A DNA stretch of 33,795 nucleotides, from the NCBI GenBank assembly GCA_014650015.1, contig BMUD01000038.1, positions 1-33,795 on the forward strand. The letters run 5' to 3'. Shown here one piece after another: positions 1-7,763 of this stretch (the stretch's first letter is position 1; each line of letters begins with the position of its first letter). A program made the translations under genes and the position numbers. The notes below the pieces were generated by a model. The model was not told where the DNA came from. It searched no databases and worked only from the letters and a program-made list of their open reading frames with translations. This stretch comes from Streptomyces griseoloalbus (GTDB taxonomy: Bacteria > Actinomycetota > Actinomycetes > Streptomycetales > Streptomycetaceae).

Positions 1-93
1 ACGCCCGGTTACATTTCGAACCCGGAAGCTAAGCCTTACAGCGCCGATGGTACTGCAGGGGGGACCCTGTGGGAGAGTAGGACGCCGCCGAAC
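1..93 (+). rRNA. rrf: 5S ribosomal RNA, 3' part
   Basis: The window opens inside a 5S rRNA gene. The stretch contains the conserved loop sequence cccggaagctaagcc, then gccgatggtactgc and gggagagtaggacgccgcc, which are the 3' two thirds of an actinobacterial 5S rRNA. Roughly the first 25 bases of the gene lie outside the window. The exact 3' end is set near base 93 by family resemblance and could be off by a few bases. A strong terminator follows at once, so this is the distal end of an rRNA operon read on the plus strand. Confidence 0.95.
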
Positions 94-102
94 AATTTTC
101 AT

Positions 103-138
103 AGAAAGCCCCCGTGCCATTCGGCACGGGGGCTTTCT
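103..138 (+). terminator. rRNA operon terminator hairpin
   Basis: A perfect 16-base-pair inverted repeat (agaaagcccccgtgcc at 103-118 and its complement at 123-138) closes over a 4-base loop, ten bases after the 5S rRNA end. The stem begins AGAAAG and so ends in ctttct, as intrinsic rRNA terminators of Streptomyces often do. It faces the converging minus-strand cluster that ends at 217 and may serve both directions, since the stem is symmetric. Confidence 0.92.
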
Positions 139-216
139 GCGTTTGCGGAGCAGGTGGGACCCCCGCGTCGGCACACCGCGGACCGGAAGGGTTCCCGTGC
201 ATGTGTGTACGGATGC

Positions 217-1527
217 CTACAGGCGTCCCGCTGCCTTCAAGGCGAGATACGCGTCCGCGAGTGCCGGGGGCAGTTCCTCCGGAGTCGCGTCCACCACGGT
301 GACGCCGTGGCGGCGAAGCTGTTCCGCGGTGCGGTCGCGCTCCGCGTGTGCCTGCGCTGCCGCCGCTGCCTCATACACCGCGTCGGCGTTCCCACGTGCC
401 TTGGCCATCCCGGCGATGTGCGGGTCGGCCACCGAGGCCAGGAGCACCGTGTGGCGCTGGGTCAGCTGGGCCAGGACAGGAAGCAGACCCTCCTCGATGG
501 GCGCTGCGTCGAGCGTGGTGAGCAGCACGATCAGGGACCGGCGGGGCGTCGTACGCAGTGCCGTGGCCGCCAGGCCCCGGGCGTCCGTTTCGACGAGCTC
601 GGGTTCGAGCGTGGCCATGGCGTTGACGAGGGACGGGAGGACATCGCCCGCCGTGCGGCCCTGGACGAGGGCGCGCAGGCGGCGGTCGTAAGCCAGCAGG
701 TCGACGCGGTCGCCGGCGCGGGACGCGAGGGCTGCGAGGAGCAAGGCCGCGTCCATGGAGGCGTCGAGGCGGGGAGCGTCGCCGACGCGGCCCGCCGAGG
801 TGCGGCCGGTGTCGAGGACCAGCAGGATGTGACGGTCGCGTTCGGGACGCCAGGTGCGTACCGCTACGGCGGATTGCCGCGCTGTGGCCCGCCAGTCGAT
901 GGAGCGGGTGTCATCGCCGGGGACGTATGCGCGCAGACTGTCGAACTCGGTTCCCTCGCCCCGGGTCAGCACGCTGGTACGGCCGTCCAGTTCGCGCAGG
1001 CGGGCCAGTTTGGACGGCAGATGCCTGCGACTGGTGAAGGGCGGCAGGACACGTACGGTCCAGGGGACCTTGTGGGTGCCCTGGCGGGCGAAGAGGCCGA
1101 GGGGGCCGTAGGAGCGGATGGTGACGCGGTCGGCCTGGCGGTCGCCGCGACGGGTGGGGCGCAGGCGGGTGGTGGCGCGCCGGCGTTCGCCCGGGGGGAT
1201 CACCAGGAGGTGGCGGGAGGCCGCCACCTCCGTACCCGGTCGCCAGCTGCTGGGAGGCCAGGCGTCGCGGATGCGGGCGCGCAGCGGGCGGCGGGACGGA
1301 TTGGTGATCGTCAAGGTGACGTCGGCCGTGTCGCCCAGGCGTACGGACGTGTCGCCGGAGCGGGTCAGGCCGAGGTGGCGTACGGGGGCGGCCAGGGCGA
1401 AGTCGCAGGCGCAGGCCACCGCGAGGGGGGCGTTGACGGCGAGCAAGCCCGTCCAGCCGGGTTCCCAGATGCCGACGGGAAGGGCGCCGAGGGCCGCGAG
1501 CAGGGCGGCGCGTCCGGTGGGGGCCAT
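217..1527 (-). CDS. DUF58 domain protein, MoxR partner
   Basis: The 436-residue protein has two hydrophobic segments near the N-terminus (about residues 7-45), then a beta-rich region and the DUF58 core. The core carries the family hallmark SLRAYVPGDDTRSIDW and a von Willebrand factor A-like section starting ILLVLDTGRTS. DUF58 proteins are encoded beside MoxR AAA+ ATPases and are thought to be membrane-anchored partners in chaperone-like or metal-insertion work; the substrate is not known. The ATG at 1527 overlaps the TGA of moxR by one base (TGATG), which indicates translational coupling and decides the start; a longer open frame upstream lies inside moxR. It is the last gene of the minus-strand cluster and converges on the rRNA terminator. 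Confidence 0.9.
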   Translation of the reverse strand: MAPTGRAALLAALGALPVGIWEPGWTGLLAVNAPLAVACACDFALAAPVRHLGLTRSGDTSVRLGDTADVTLTITNPSRRPLRARIRDAWPPSSWRPGTEVAASRHLLVIPPGERRRATTRLRPTRRGDRQADRVTIRSYGPLGLFARQGTHKVPWTVRVLPPFTSRRHLPSKLARLRELDGRTSVLTRGEGTEFDSLRAYVPGDDTRSIDWRATARQSAVAVRTWRPERDRHILLVLDTGRTSAGRVGDAPRLDASMDAALLLAALASRAGDRVDLLAYDRRLRALVQGRTAGDVLPSLVNAMATLEPELVETDARGLAATALRTTPRRSLIVLLTTLDAAPIEEGLLPVLAQLTQRHTVLLASVADPHIAGMAKARGNADAVYEAAAAAQAHAERDRTAEQLRRHGVTVVDATPEELPPALADAYLALKAAGRL

Positions 1528-2519
1528 CAGCGGGGGACGGGGACGTGGGCGAGGATCGCGTTGATGACCGAGTCGGTCGTGACGCCTTCCATCTCGGCCT
1601 CCGGGCGCAGTTGGACACGGTGGCGGAGGGTCGGGAGGGCGAGGGCCTTCACGTCGTCGGGGATGACGTAGTCGCGGCCCGTCAGCCAGGCCCACGCGCG
1701 GGCGGTGGCCATCAGTGCGGTGGCGCCCCGGGGAGAGACACCGAGGGTGAGTGAAGGCGACTCACGGGTGGCGCGGCAGATGTCCACGACGTAGGCGGTG
1801 ATCTCGGGGGAGATCGTTGTTTCGGCGACCGCGCGGCGTGCTGCTTCCAGGTCGGCGGCGTTCGCGACGGGGCGTACGCCGGCGGCGCGCAGGTCGCGGG
1901 GGTTGAAGCCGTCCGCGTGGCGGGTGAGGACGTCGATCTCGTCCTGGCGGGAAGGGAGGGGGATGGTCAGCTTGAGGAGGAAGCGGTCCAGCTGGGCTTC
2001 GGGGAGCGGGTAGGTGCCCTCGTACTCGACCGGGTTCTGGGTCGCGGCGACCAGGAAGGGGTCGGGGAGGGGGCGGGGGGTGCCGTCCACCGTGACCTGG
2101 CGTTCCTCCATGGCCTCCAGCAGGGAGGACTGGGTCTTCGGGGGAGTGCGGTTGATCTCGTCCGCGAGGAGGAGGTTGGTGAAGACGGGGCCGGGCTGGA
2201 AGGAGAACTCGGCGGTGCGGGCGTCGTAGACGAGGGAGCCGGTGACGTCGCTCGGCATGAGGTCGGGAGTGAACTGGACGCGCTTGGTGTCGAGTTCCAG
2301 AGCGGCGGCGAGGGCGCGGACGAGGAGGGTCTTGGCGACGCCGGGGACGCCTTCGAGGAGGACGTGGCCGCGGCAGAGCAGGGCGACGACGAGGCCGGTC
2401 ACGGCGGGGTCCTGGCCGACCACGGCCTTGGCGATCTCGGCGCGCAGGGCCTCCAGGGAGGCCCGGGCGGCGGCCGGGTCCCCGGGGTGCGCGGCGTTGT
2501 CAGTGGTCGGGTCCATCAT
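1527..2519 (-). CDS. MoxR family AAA+ ATPase
   Basis: The 330-residue protein is a full-length MoxR ATPase. Walker A is GVPGVAKT (about residues 57-64), Walker B is LLLADEINR with the acidic pair near residues 120-121, sensor 1 is in VAATQNPVEYEGTYPLPEAQLDRF, and the C-terminal lid has the family's SPRGATALMATARAWAWLTGRDYVIPDD region. MoxR ATPases act with DUF58/VWA-domain partners in assembling or activating protein complexes. The start is the first of two adjacent ATG codons: ATGATG overlaps the TGA of the upstream DUF4350 gene by four bases. DUF58 follows with a one-base overlap. The substrate complex in this organism cannot be read from sequence. Confidence 0.93.
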   Translation of the reverse strand: MMDPTTDNAAHPGDPAAARASLEALRAEIAKAVVGQDPAVTGLVVALLCRGHVLLEGVPGVAKTLLVRALAAALELDTKRVQFTPDLMPSDVTGSLVYDARTAEFSFQPGPVFTNLLLADEINRTPPKTQSSLLEAMEERQVTVDGTPRPLPDPFLVAATQNPVEYEGTYPLPEAQLDRFLLKLTIPLPSRQDEIDVLTRHADGFNPRDLRAAGVRPVANAADLEAARRAVAETTISPEITAYVVDICRATRESPSLTLGVSPRGATALMATARAWAWLTGRDYVIPDDVKALALPTLRHRVQLRPEAEMEGVTTDSVINAILAHVPVPR

Positions 2520-3712
2520 GGACGGCGTACCTCTCTTTCGAGGGCGTCGAGTTGGTCGGCGAGCTGGATGAGTGCCGCGTCGTCGCCGGGCGGCGGGCCG
2601 AAGAGGAGGGTGTGCAGGGTTTGTCCGTCGCCGTTGAGGTGGGCGGACAGCGCGGGGAGCAGGGCCTCGGGCGCGTGTGCCTGAGGGGTGGGGACGCCGA
2701 CGAGGGGGGCGAGGCGGGTGCGGGTCGTGGAGCGAAGAGCGGCGGCCGCGCGGTCGCGGGCGTTGGCCTTGCGGTAGAGGCGGGCGCGGCCTTCGACGGT
2801 TTCGGAGGCGCGGATCGCGACGGGGAGTTTCTCGGGCACCAGAGGGCCGAGTCGGCGTGCCCGCCACAGAGCGGCCAGGGCCGCGGCGACGAAGAGTTGC
2901 AGGGTGCCCCACAGCCAGCCGGAGGGGAGCAGGTCGATGAAGCCGCGCTCGCCCTCTCCGGAGGCGGTGGAGGAGTCGGCGAGCGAGGGGAGGTACCAGA
3001 CCAGATGCGGGCGGGAGCCGAGGAGCTGAAGGGCGAGCGAGGCGTTGCCGTGCTCGTCGAGGCGGTCGTTGAGGAGGATGTCGGGCGCGCCGAGGAGGAC
3101 GGTGTCGCCGTCGCCGGAGGGTGCCGGGATGCGCAGCAGGGTGGCCAGGCGCTCGCTGGGGTAGCACTCGTCGGCGGTGAGATGGGTAAGGGTGTAGCGG
3201 ATGCCGCCGGTGTCGGCGGTGCCGGCGCGGCGGGCGGCGGGCAGGTCGCAGTCGGGGGAGAGGGTGGAGTCGAGGCTGGTGGCCGGATCGGCGGTGACGC
3301 CGGGGGCGAGCCGTTCCACGGACGCGCTGCCGGAGGAGACCAGGACGGTGCGGCCGCGGGAGCCGATGAAGGCGGAGTGCAGCCGCGTCTGCTGACCGGG
3401 GGTCAGCAGATCGGGAACGGCGACCAGGAGTGTGGTGTCGGGGGCGGCCGCGGCGGCGGCCTCGTCGAGGGTGGTGACCACGCGTGTGTCCACGCCGCGG
3501 CCGGCCAGGAGCTCGGCGACGGCACGGCTGCCGTAGGGGTCGGCGGAGCGCGGGTCGAGTTCGCCGTGCCGGGCGTCGGAGCGGACCACGGCGATCGCGA
3601 CGGCCGCCGCGAGCAGCAGCACCAGCGCGAGGGCGACGCCTCGCGTGCGGGTCCACACCTGGCGGGTGGTGGGCGAGGCCGAGGTGGACGGAAGCGTGAC
3701 CTCGGTCGTCAT
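2516..3712 (-). CDS. DUF4350 domain membrane protein
   Basis: The 398-residue protein has a short cytoplasmic N-terminus, a transmembrane segment at about residues 25-43, a roughly 215-residue extracytoplasmic domain, a second membrane segment at about 267-283 and a cytoplasmic C-terminal part rich in Arg and Ala. The outside domain begins with ELDPRSADPYGSRAVAELLAGRGVDT, the pattern of DUF4350 (a GATase-like fold). These proteins are found with MoxR, DUF58 and DUF4129 genes; no reaction is known. The ATG overlaps the TGA of the DUF4129 gene by four bases, and its own TGA overlaps the moxR start, so translation is coupled on both sides. Confidence 0.85.
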   Translation of the reverse strand: MTTEVTLPSTSASPTTRQVWTRTRGVALALVLLLAAAVAIAVVRSDARHGELDPRSADPYGSRAVAELLAGRGVDTRVVTTLDEAAAAAAPDTTLLVAVPDLLTPGQQTRLHSAFIGSRGRTVLVSSGSASVERLAPGVTADPATSLDSTLSPDCDLPAARRAGTADTGGIRYTLTHLTADECYPSERLATLLRIPAPSGDGDTVLLGAPDILLNDRLDEHGNASLALQLLGSRPHLVWYLPSLADSSTASGEGERGFIDLLPSGWLWGTLQLFVAAALAALWRARRLGPLVPEKLPVAIRASETVEGRARLYRKANARDRAAAALRSTTRTRLAPLVGVPTPQAHAPEALLPALSAHLNGDGQTLHTLLFGPPPGDDAALIQLADQLDALEREVRRP

Positions 3713-4461
3713 CCGGCGGCTCCCTGGCGGGTGGTGGCGTCCGCGCTCCGGGTGCCGCTGCTCGCGAGCTGTGGTGTGGCGCGCTCGAGGTCCCGGTCGA
3801 GTCCGGCGATCTGCCGGTACGACTGTTCCGTCGCGGCCCGGCCGCCGTATGTCACGTCGTCGAAGGCGCGGGCCGCGGTGCGCAGCGGGCCGGTGTGGGC
3901 GGGCAGGGCGCGGCCGGCCTCCGCGGCGGCCTCGTCGGCGGTGCGGCCGGGACGGATGTCGAGCAGGGCGCGTTCCTCCAGGGCGCGGACGATGGCGCGC
4001 ATGCGTTCCTGGACTGCCTGGTTCCAGTGGCCCTGGGCGGCGTGCGCCTCGGCGGCCGCGCGGTGTTCGGCGGCGCTGCGGGGGCGGTCGTCGAACAGGG
4101 CGGGTGCCGAGGTCGGCCGGCGGCGGGGGGTGCCCAGCCGCCACCACAGGGCGCCCAGGACGGCGATCACGGCCGCGATGATGACGACCAGGCCGAGCGT
4201 GCCCCCGGGTGACGCGGTGGAGGCGGCGTCGAACAGCTTGCCGACCCACTCCCAGAAGGCGTCGAGGGCCCGCTGGAACCAGCTGGGGTCGTTCTCGTGG
4301 TACATGCGCTTCGCCAGCTCGCGCCGGGCCGCCTCCCGCGCGGGATCACGCGGGACGGTGACGGGCGGCTCGTCGTCGCCGCGCAGCAGCAGGCGTACGG
4401 CCGTGTCCGCGCCCGTGGGCAGGGCCGGTACGGATGTGAGAACTCCCCCCGTGGCGGTCAC
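3709..4461 (-). CDS. DUF4129 domain membrane protein
   Basis: The 250-residue protein has an extracytoplasmic N-terminal part that includes the conserved YHENDPSWFQRALDAFWEW block (about 54-72), one membrane segment (about 88-108) and a cytoplasmic DUF4129 domain with the features HWNQAVQERMRAIVRALEER and TADEAAAEAGRALP, ending in a YGGRAATEQSYR element. DUF4129 is a helical domain seen in MoxR clusters and fused to transglutaminase-like proteins. The GTG at 4461 is the only start that fits: it lies four bases after the stop of the upstream gene, and GGGGAG stands at proper distance. The nearby ATG at 4466 is in another frame and stops at once. Confidence 0.85.
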   Translation of the reverse strand: MTATGGVLTSVPALPTGADTAVRLLLRGDDEPPVTVPRDPAREAARRELAKRMYHENDPSWFQRALDAFWEWVGKLFDAASTASPGGTLGLVVIIAAVIAVLGALWWRLGTPRRRPTSAPALFDDRPRSAAEHRAAAEAHAAQGHWNQAVQERMRAIVRALEERALLDIRPGRTADEAAAEAGRALPAHTGPLRTAARAFDDVTYGGRAATEQSYRQIAGLDRDLERATPQLASSGTRSADATTRQGAAG

Positions 4462-4465
4462 CGCA

Positions 4466-5779
4466 TCAGCTCCCCGGGGTGGCGCCGGTGCCGTGGTCCT
4501 GGATACCTGCGGCGCGGGCCAGTTCGAGGTCGAGGGCCTCGCGGCGGATGCGCTGGTCGATGTAGAGGAGCACGGTGACGCCGGCCGTGATGGGGAACGT
4601 GATCATGGCGCCGATGACCGAGCCGATGCCGCTGACGATGAGGAACGTCCAGCCGATGTCGCCGCCGGCGGTGTTGAGGAAGCCGGAGACGCCGTCGCCG
4701 CTGAGGGTCGCGGCGAGGAAGGTGAACGGGATGACGATGATCGACGCGACGACGTTGGCGATGATCGTGGCGAGCAACTGGATGCCGAAGACCCGCCACC
4801 AGGAGCCGCGCACCAGCTTGGCGGAGCGGCTCATCGCCTTCACGATGCCCTGCTTCTCCAGCATCAGCGTGGGCGAGGCCAGCGAGAAGCGGATCATCAG
4901 CCACAGCGCGAGAACACCGGCGCCGACCAGGCCCAGGACGGTGAGCCCGACGCCCACCTCACTGCCCGCCGCGAGGGTCACGAGGAAGCCGGGCAGCGCG
5001 CCCACGGTGACGATGCCGGCGGTGATGAGCAGCAGCAGGCAGATCAGGCCGAACAGCTTCACGATCTGGGGGCGGGCGTCGCGCCAGGCCTCGCCGATGG
5101 TGACCGACTTGCCGAGGACCGCGCGGCTGGTGACGGTCGTGAGCAGGGCGGTGGCGGCCACGGTGCCGACCAGGGTGATCAGGAAGACCACCCCGGAGTT
5201 GAGCAGGGCGTCCCCCATGGCGTCGGTCAGCTCGCCGAGGGTGGCGCTGGGGTCGTTGAGCGCCTCGGTGCTGGAGTTGTCCAGGACGAGGCCCTGGAGC
5301 AGGACGACGACGATCTCGGTGAGGACGGCGACGGCCAGCGAGATGCCGAGGACCGTACGCCAGTGGGTGCGCATGGTGGAGACTGCGCCGTCGAGGATCT
5401 CCCCGACGCCGAGTGGGCGGAGCGGGATCACACCGGGCTTGGCCGCGGGCGGGGGCCCTCCCCAGCCGCCGCCCCAGGCACCGCGCCCGCCGGAGCCGCC
5501 CGGGCCTCCGTGACCGCCGGGCGGCGGGGCGCCCCAGCCCTGGCCGGGTGGTGGGGCCGGGTCCGTGGGGCCGGGCCGGACGGTGGGCGCGGACCACTGG
5601 CCGGCCTGTGGCTGTTCCTTCGACCACTTCACGCCCGGCTCCTGCGGGGCCCGCTCCGGCTGCTCGGCGGGTTGTTCGGGGTTCGGGCGGCCGGCGGGCT
5701 CGGCAGGTCCGGACGCGCCGGGCTCCTGCCCTTCGGACGGGGCGGATCCGGGCGAGGCCCAGCCCGGAGTGTCGTTCAT
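4466..5779 (-). CDS. Pro/Gly-rich multi-spanning membrane protein
   Basis: The 437-residue protein has a disordered, proline- and glycine-rich N-terminus of about 120 residues, then a conserved entry motif IPLRPLGVGEILDGAVSTMRTHW and about six hydrophobic segments (near 142-165, 195-216, 240-270, 278-300, 333-356 and 377-405). This pattern matches the actinobacterial proteins annotated as glycerophosphoryl diester phosphodiesterase membrane-domain or DUF7847 proteins; no catalytic domain is attached, so an enzyme function should not be assumed. AAGGAG eight bases before the ATG at 5779 supports this start. It is the first gene of the minus-strand cluster with the DUF4129, DUF4350, MoxR and DUF58 genes and probably belongs to the same transcript. 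Confidence 0.8.
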   Translation of the reverse strand: MNDTPGWASPGSAPSEGQEPGASGPAEPAGRPNPEQPAEQPERAPQEPGVKWSKEQPQAGQWSAPTVRPGPTDPAPPPGQGWGAPPPGGHGGPGGSGGRGAWGGGWGGPPPAAKPGVIPLRPLGVGEILDGAVSTMRTHWRTVLGISLAVAVLTEIVVVLLQGLVLDNSSTEALNDPSATLGELTDAMGDALLNSGVVFLITLVGTVAATALLTTVTSRAVLGKSVTIGEAWRDARPQIVKLFGLICLLLLITAGIVTVGALPGFLVTLAAGSEVGVGLTVLGLVGAGVLALWLMIRFSLASPTLMLEKQGIVKAMSRSAKLVRGSWWRVFGIQLLATIIANVVASIIVIPFTFLAATLSGDGVSGFLNTAGGDIGWTFLIVSGIGSVIGAMITFPITAGVTVLLYIDQRIRREALDLELARAAGIQDHGTGATPGS

Positions 5780-5919
5780 CGTCGCTCCTTCACGGTGCCC
5801 GTCCGCGGTCGCGGCGGCACCTTGGCAGCCATCGTGCCATGGGGTGGTCATCCACGGACCGGCCGAGGTGGGGGCCGCGTACCTTCAATTGTCCGCGCGA
5901 CAGGGGGCAGACTGGCCAC
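5780..5919. promoter_or_regulatory. Divergent promoter region, DUF/MoxR cluster and mtnA
   Basis: These 140 bases separate two divergently read units, so promoters for both must lie here or extend into the coding ends. I could not assign convincing -35/-10 pairs. On the plus side, AGGGGG at 5902-5907 is a possible ribosome binding site, somewhat far (12 bases) from the mtnA ATG. On the minus side GTGAAGGAG serves the membrane protein gene. Confidence 0.5.
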
Positions 5920-7068
5920 ATGGCTGATCAGTACGCGAACAGCGGCGACAACAAGCGGCCGACCGAGATCCCGGCACTGCGCTGGGAAGAGCCACCCGAA
6001 GGTCCCGTCCTGGTTCTGCTCGACCAGACGAGGCTGCCGGCCGAGGAGGTCGAACTCGTCTGTACGGACGCGCCCGCGCTGGTGGAGGCGATCCGCTCGC
6101 TCGCCGTGCGGGGTGCCCCCCTGCTGGGCATCGCGGGGGCCTACGGCGTCGCGCTCGCCGCCGTGCGGGGCTTCGACGTGGACGACGCGGCGGCGGCGCT
6201 GGAGAGCGCCCGGCCCACCGCGGTGAACCTCTCCGTCGGGGTGCGCCGGGCGCACTCCGCCCACCAGGCCGTGCTCGCCCGTGGCGGGGACCCCCGGCAG
6301 GCCGCCGGGGCGGCGCTGGCCGCGGCGCGGCAGCTGCACCGGGAGGACGCCGAGGCCAGTGCCCGGATGGCCGAGCACGGGCTGGCGCTGCTGGACGAGC
6401 TGCTGCCCGGTGGCGGGCACCGGATCCTCACGCACTGCAACACCGGTTCGCTGGTGTCGGGCGGGGAGGGGACGGCGTTCGCGGTGGCGCTGGCGGCGCA
6501 CCGGGTGGGGCGGCTCAGGCGCCTGTGGGTGGACGAAACGCGTCCGTTGCTGCAAGGTGCTCGCCTGACGGCGTACGAGGCGGCCCGCAGCGGCATGGCG
6601 TACACCCTGCTCACCGACAACGCGGCGGGATCGCTGTTCGCGGCGGGCGAGGTGGACGCGGTGCTCATCGGGGCGGACCGCATCGCGGCCGACGGTTCGG
6701 TGGCGAACAAGGTGGGGAGCTATCCGCTCGCGGTGCTCGCGCGGTACCACCATGTGCCGTTCATCGTGGTGGCACCGGTGACGACAGTGGATCCCCGGAC
6801 GCCGGACGGGGCGTCGATCGAGGTCGAACAGCGCCCCGGCCATGAGGTGACCGAGATCACAGCACCGCAGGTGCCGACGGTCGGAACGGAAGCAGGAGGC
6901 GGCATTCCGGTGGCACCCCTGGGGACCCAGGCGTACAACCCGGCGTTCGACGTGACACCGCCGGAGCTGGTGACGGCGATCGTCACCGAAGAGGGGGCCG
7001 TTTCCCCCGTGACAACCGATGCTCTGGCCGCGTTGTGTGCCAGGTCACGCCAGGTAACGATTAGCTAA
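5920..7068 (+). CDS. mtnA: S-methyl-5-thioribose-1-phosphate isomerase
   Basis: The enzyme converts 5-methylthioribose 1-phosphate to 5-methylthioribulose 1-phosphate in the methionine salvage pathway, in the cytoplasm. At 382 residues it is of usual length. The family signatures are present: the substrate-binding segment VRGAPLLGIAGAYG (about 63-76), the catalytic cysteine in THCNTGSL (Cys173), and the catalytic aspartate in VLIGADRIAADGSVANKVGSY (Asp253). The related eIF2B-like regulatory subunits lack this pair. No other salvage gene is adjacent. The stop lies four bases before mtrA, and the last 30 bases of mtnA contain a candidate MtrA site, so the end of this gene doubles as regulatory DNA. 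Confidence 0.96.
   Translation: MADQYANSGDNKRPTEIPALRWEEPPEGPVLVLLDQTRLPAEEVELVCTDAPALVEAIRSLAVRGAPLLGIAGAYGVALAAVRGFDVDDAAAALESARPTAVNLSVGVRRAHSAHQAVLARGGDPRQAAGAALAAARQLHREDAEASARMAEHGLALLDELLPGGGHRILTHCNTGSLVSGGEGTAFAVALAAHRVGRLRRLWVDETRPLLQGARLTAYEAARSGMAYTLLTDNAAGSLFAAGEVDAVLIGADRIAADGSVANKVGSYPLAVLARYHHVPFIVVAPVTTVDPRTPDGASIEVEQRPGHEVTEITAPQVPTVGTEAGGGIPVAPLGTQAYNPAFDVTPPELVTAIVTEEGAVSPVTTDALAALCARSRQVTIS
7040..7059 (+). promoter_or_regulatory. Candidate MtrA operator before mtrA
   Basis: Two tandem 10-base units, ccaggtcacg and ccaggtaacg, differ at one base and place two GTNAC cores ten bases apart on the same face of the helix. Direct repeats of a GTNAC-type core are what MtrA, an OmpR-family regulator, is reported to bind in actinobacteria. 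The site lies in the last codons of mtnA, 14 bases before the mtrA start. It is probably an autoregulatory site; the sequence does not say whether it activates or represses. Confidence 0.5.
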
Positions 7069-7072
7069 TGGG

Positions 7073-7762
7073 ATGATGTCGTTTATGAAGGGACGAGTCC
7101 TTGTCGTCGACGACGACAGCGCACTGGCCGAGATGCTCGGCATCGTGTTGCGCGGTGAAGGTTTTGAGCCGTCTTTCGTAGCCGACGGCGACAAGGCGCT
7201 GGCCGCTTTCCGGGAGACCAAACCCGACCTGGTGCTGCTGGACCTGATGCTGCCCGGCCGGGACGGCATCGAGGTGTGCCGCCTGATCAGGGCGGAGTCC
7301 GGGGTGCCGATCGTGATGCTCACGGCGAAGAGCGACACCGTCGATGTCGTGGTGGGCCTGGAGTCCGGGGCCGACGACTACATCGTGAAGCCGTTCAAGC
7401 CGAAGGAGCTGGTGGCCCGTATCAGGGCGCGGCTGCGCAGGTCGGAGGAGCCGGCGCCGGAGCAGCTCGCCATCGGTGACCTGGTGATCGACGTGGCCGG
7501 GCACTCCGTGAAGCGGGACGGGCAGTCCATCGCGCTGACGCCGCTGGAGTTCGACCTGCTGGTCGCGCTCGCCCGCAAGCCGTGGCAGGTGTTCACGCGT
7601 GAGGTGCTCCTGGAGCAGGTCTGGGGCTACCGTCACGCGGCGGACACCCGGCTGGTGAACGTGCATGTGCAGCGGCTGCGTTCCAAGGTCGAGAAGGACC
7701 CGGAGAAGCCGGAGATCGTGGTGACCGTCCGTGGTGTCGGGTACAAGGCAGGACCGAGCTGA
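7073..7762 (+). CDS. mtrA: OmpR-family response regulator MtrA
   Basis: MtrA is the DNA-binding regulator of the MtrAB two-component system, which in actinobacteria controls cell-wall and cell-cycle genes and, in Streptomyces, development and antibiotic genes. The 229-residue protein has a receiver domain with the acidic pocket VVDDD, the phospho-acceptor in LLDLMLPG (Asp57) and the lysine in VKPFKPKE, then a winged-helix domain ending GVGYKAGPS. The start is uncertain between ATG 7073, 7076 and 7085: the first two lack a ribosome binding site, while 7085 (MKGRVLVVDDD) has GGGA about 11 bases upstream. The longest form, MMSFMKG, was kept because I recall it in Streptomyces homologues. mtrB follows after one base. 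Confidence 0.96.
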   Translation: MMSFMKGRVLVVDDDSALAEMLGIVLRGEGFEPSFVADGDKALAAFRETKPDLVLLDLMLPGRDGIEVCRLIRAESGVPIVMLTAKSDTVDVVVGLESGADDYIVKPFKPKELVARIRARLRRSEEPAPEQLAIGDLVIDVAGHSVKRDGQSIALTPLEFDLLVALARKPWQVFTREVLLEQVWGYRHAADTRLVNVHVQRLRSKVEKDPEKPEIVVTVRGVGYKAGPS

Positions 7763-7763
7763 C

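Noticed and set aside
2552-6226. A 1224-codon plus-strand open frame over the DUF/MoxR cluster
   Set aside because: It runs antisense to several well-supported coupled genes, and its translation is Gly/Ala/Arg/Asp-rich without domains.
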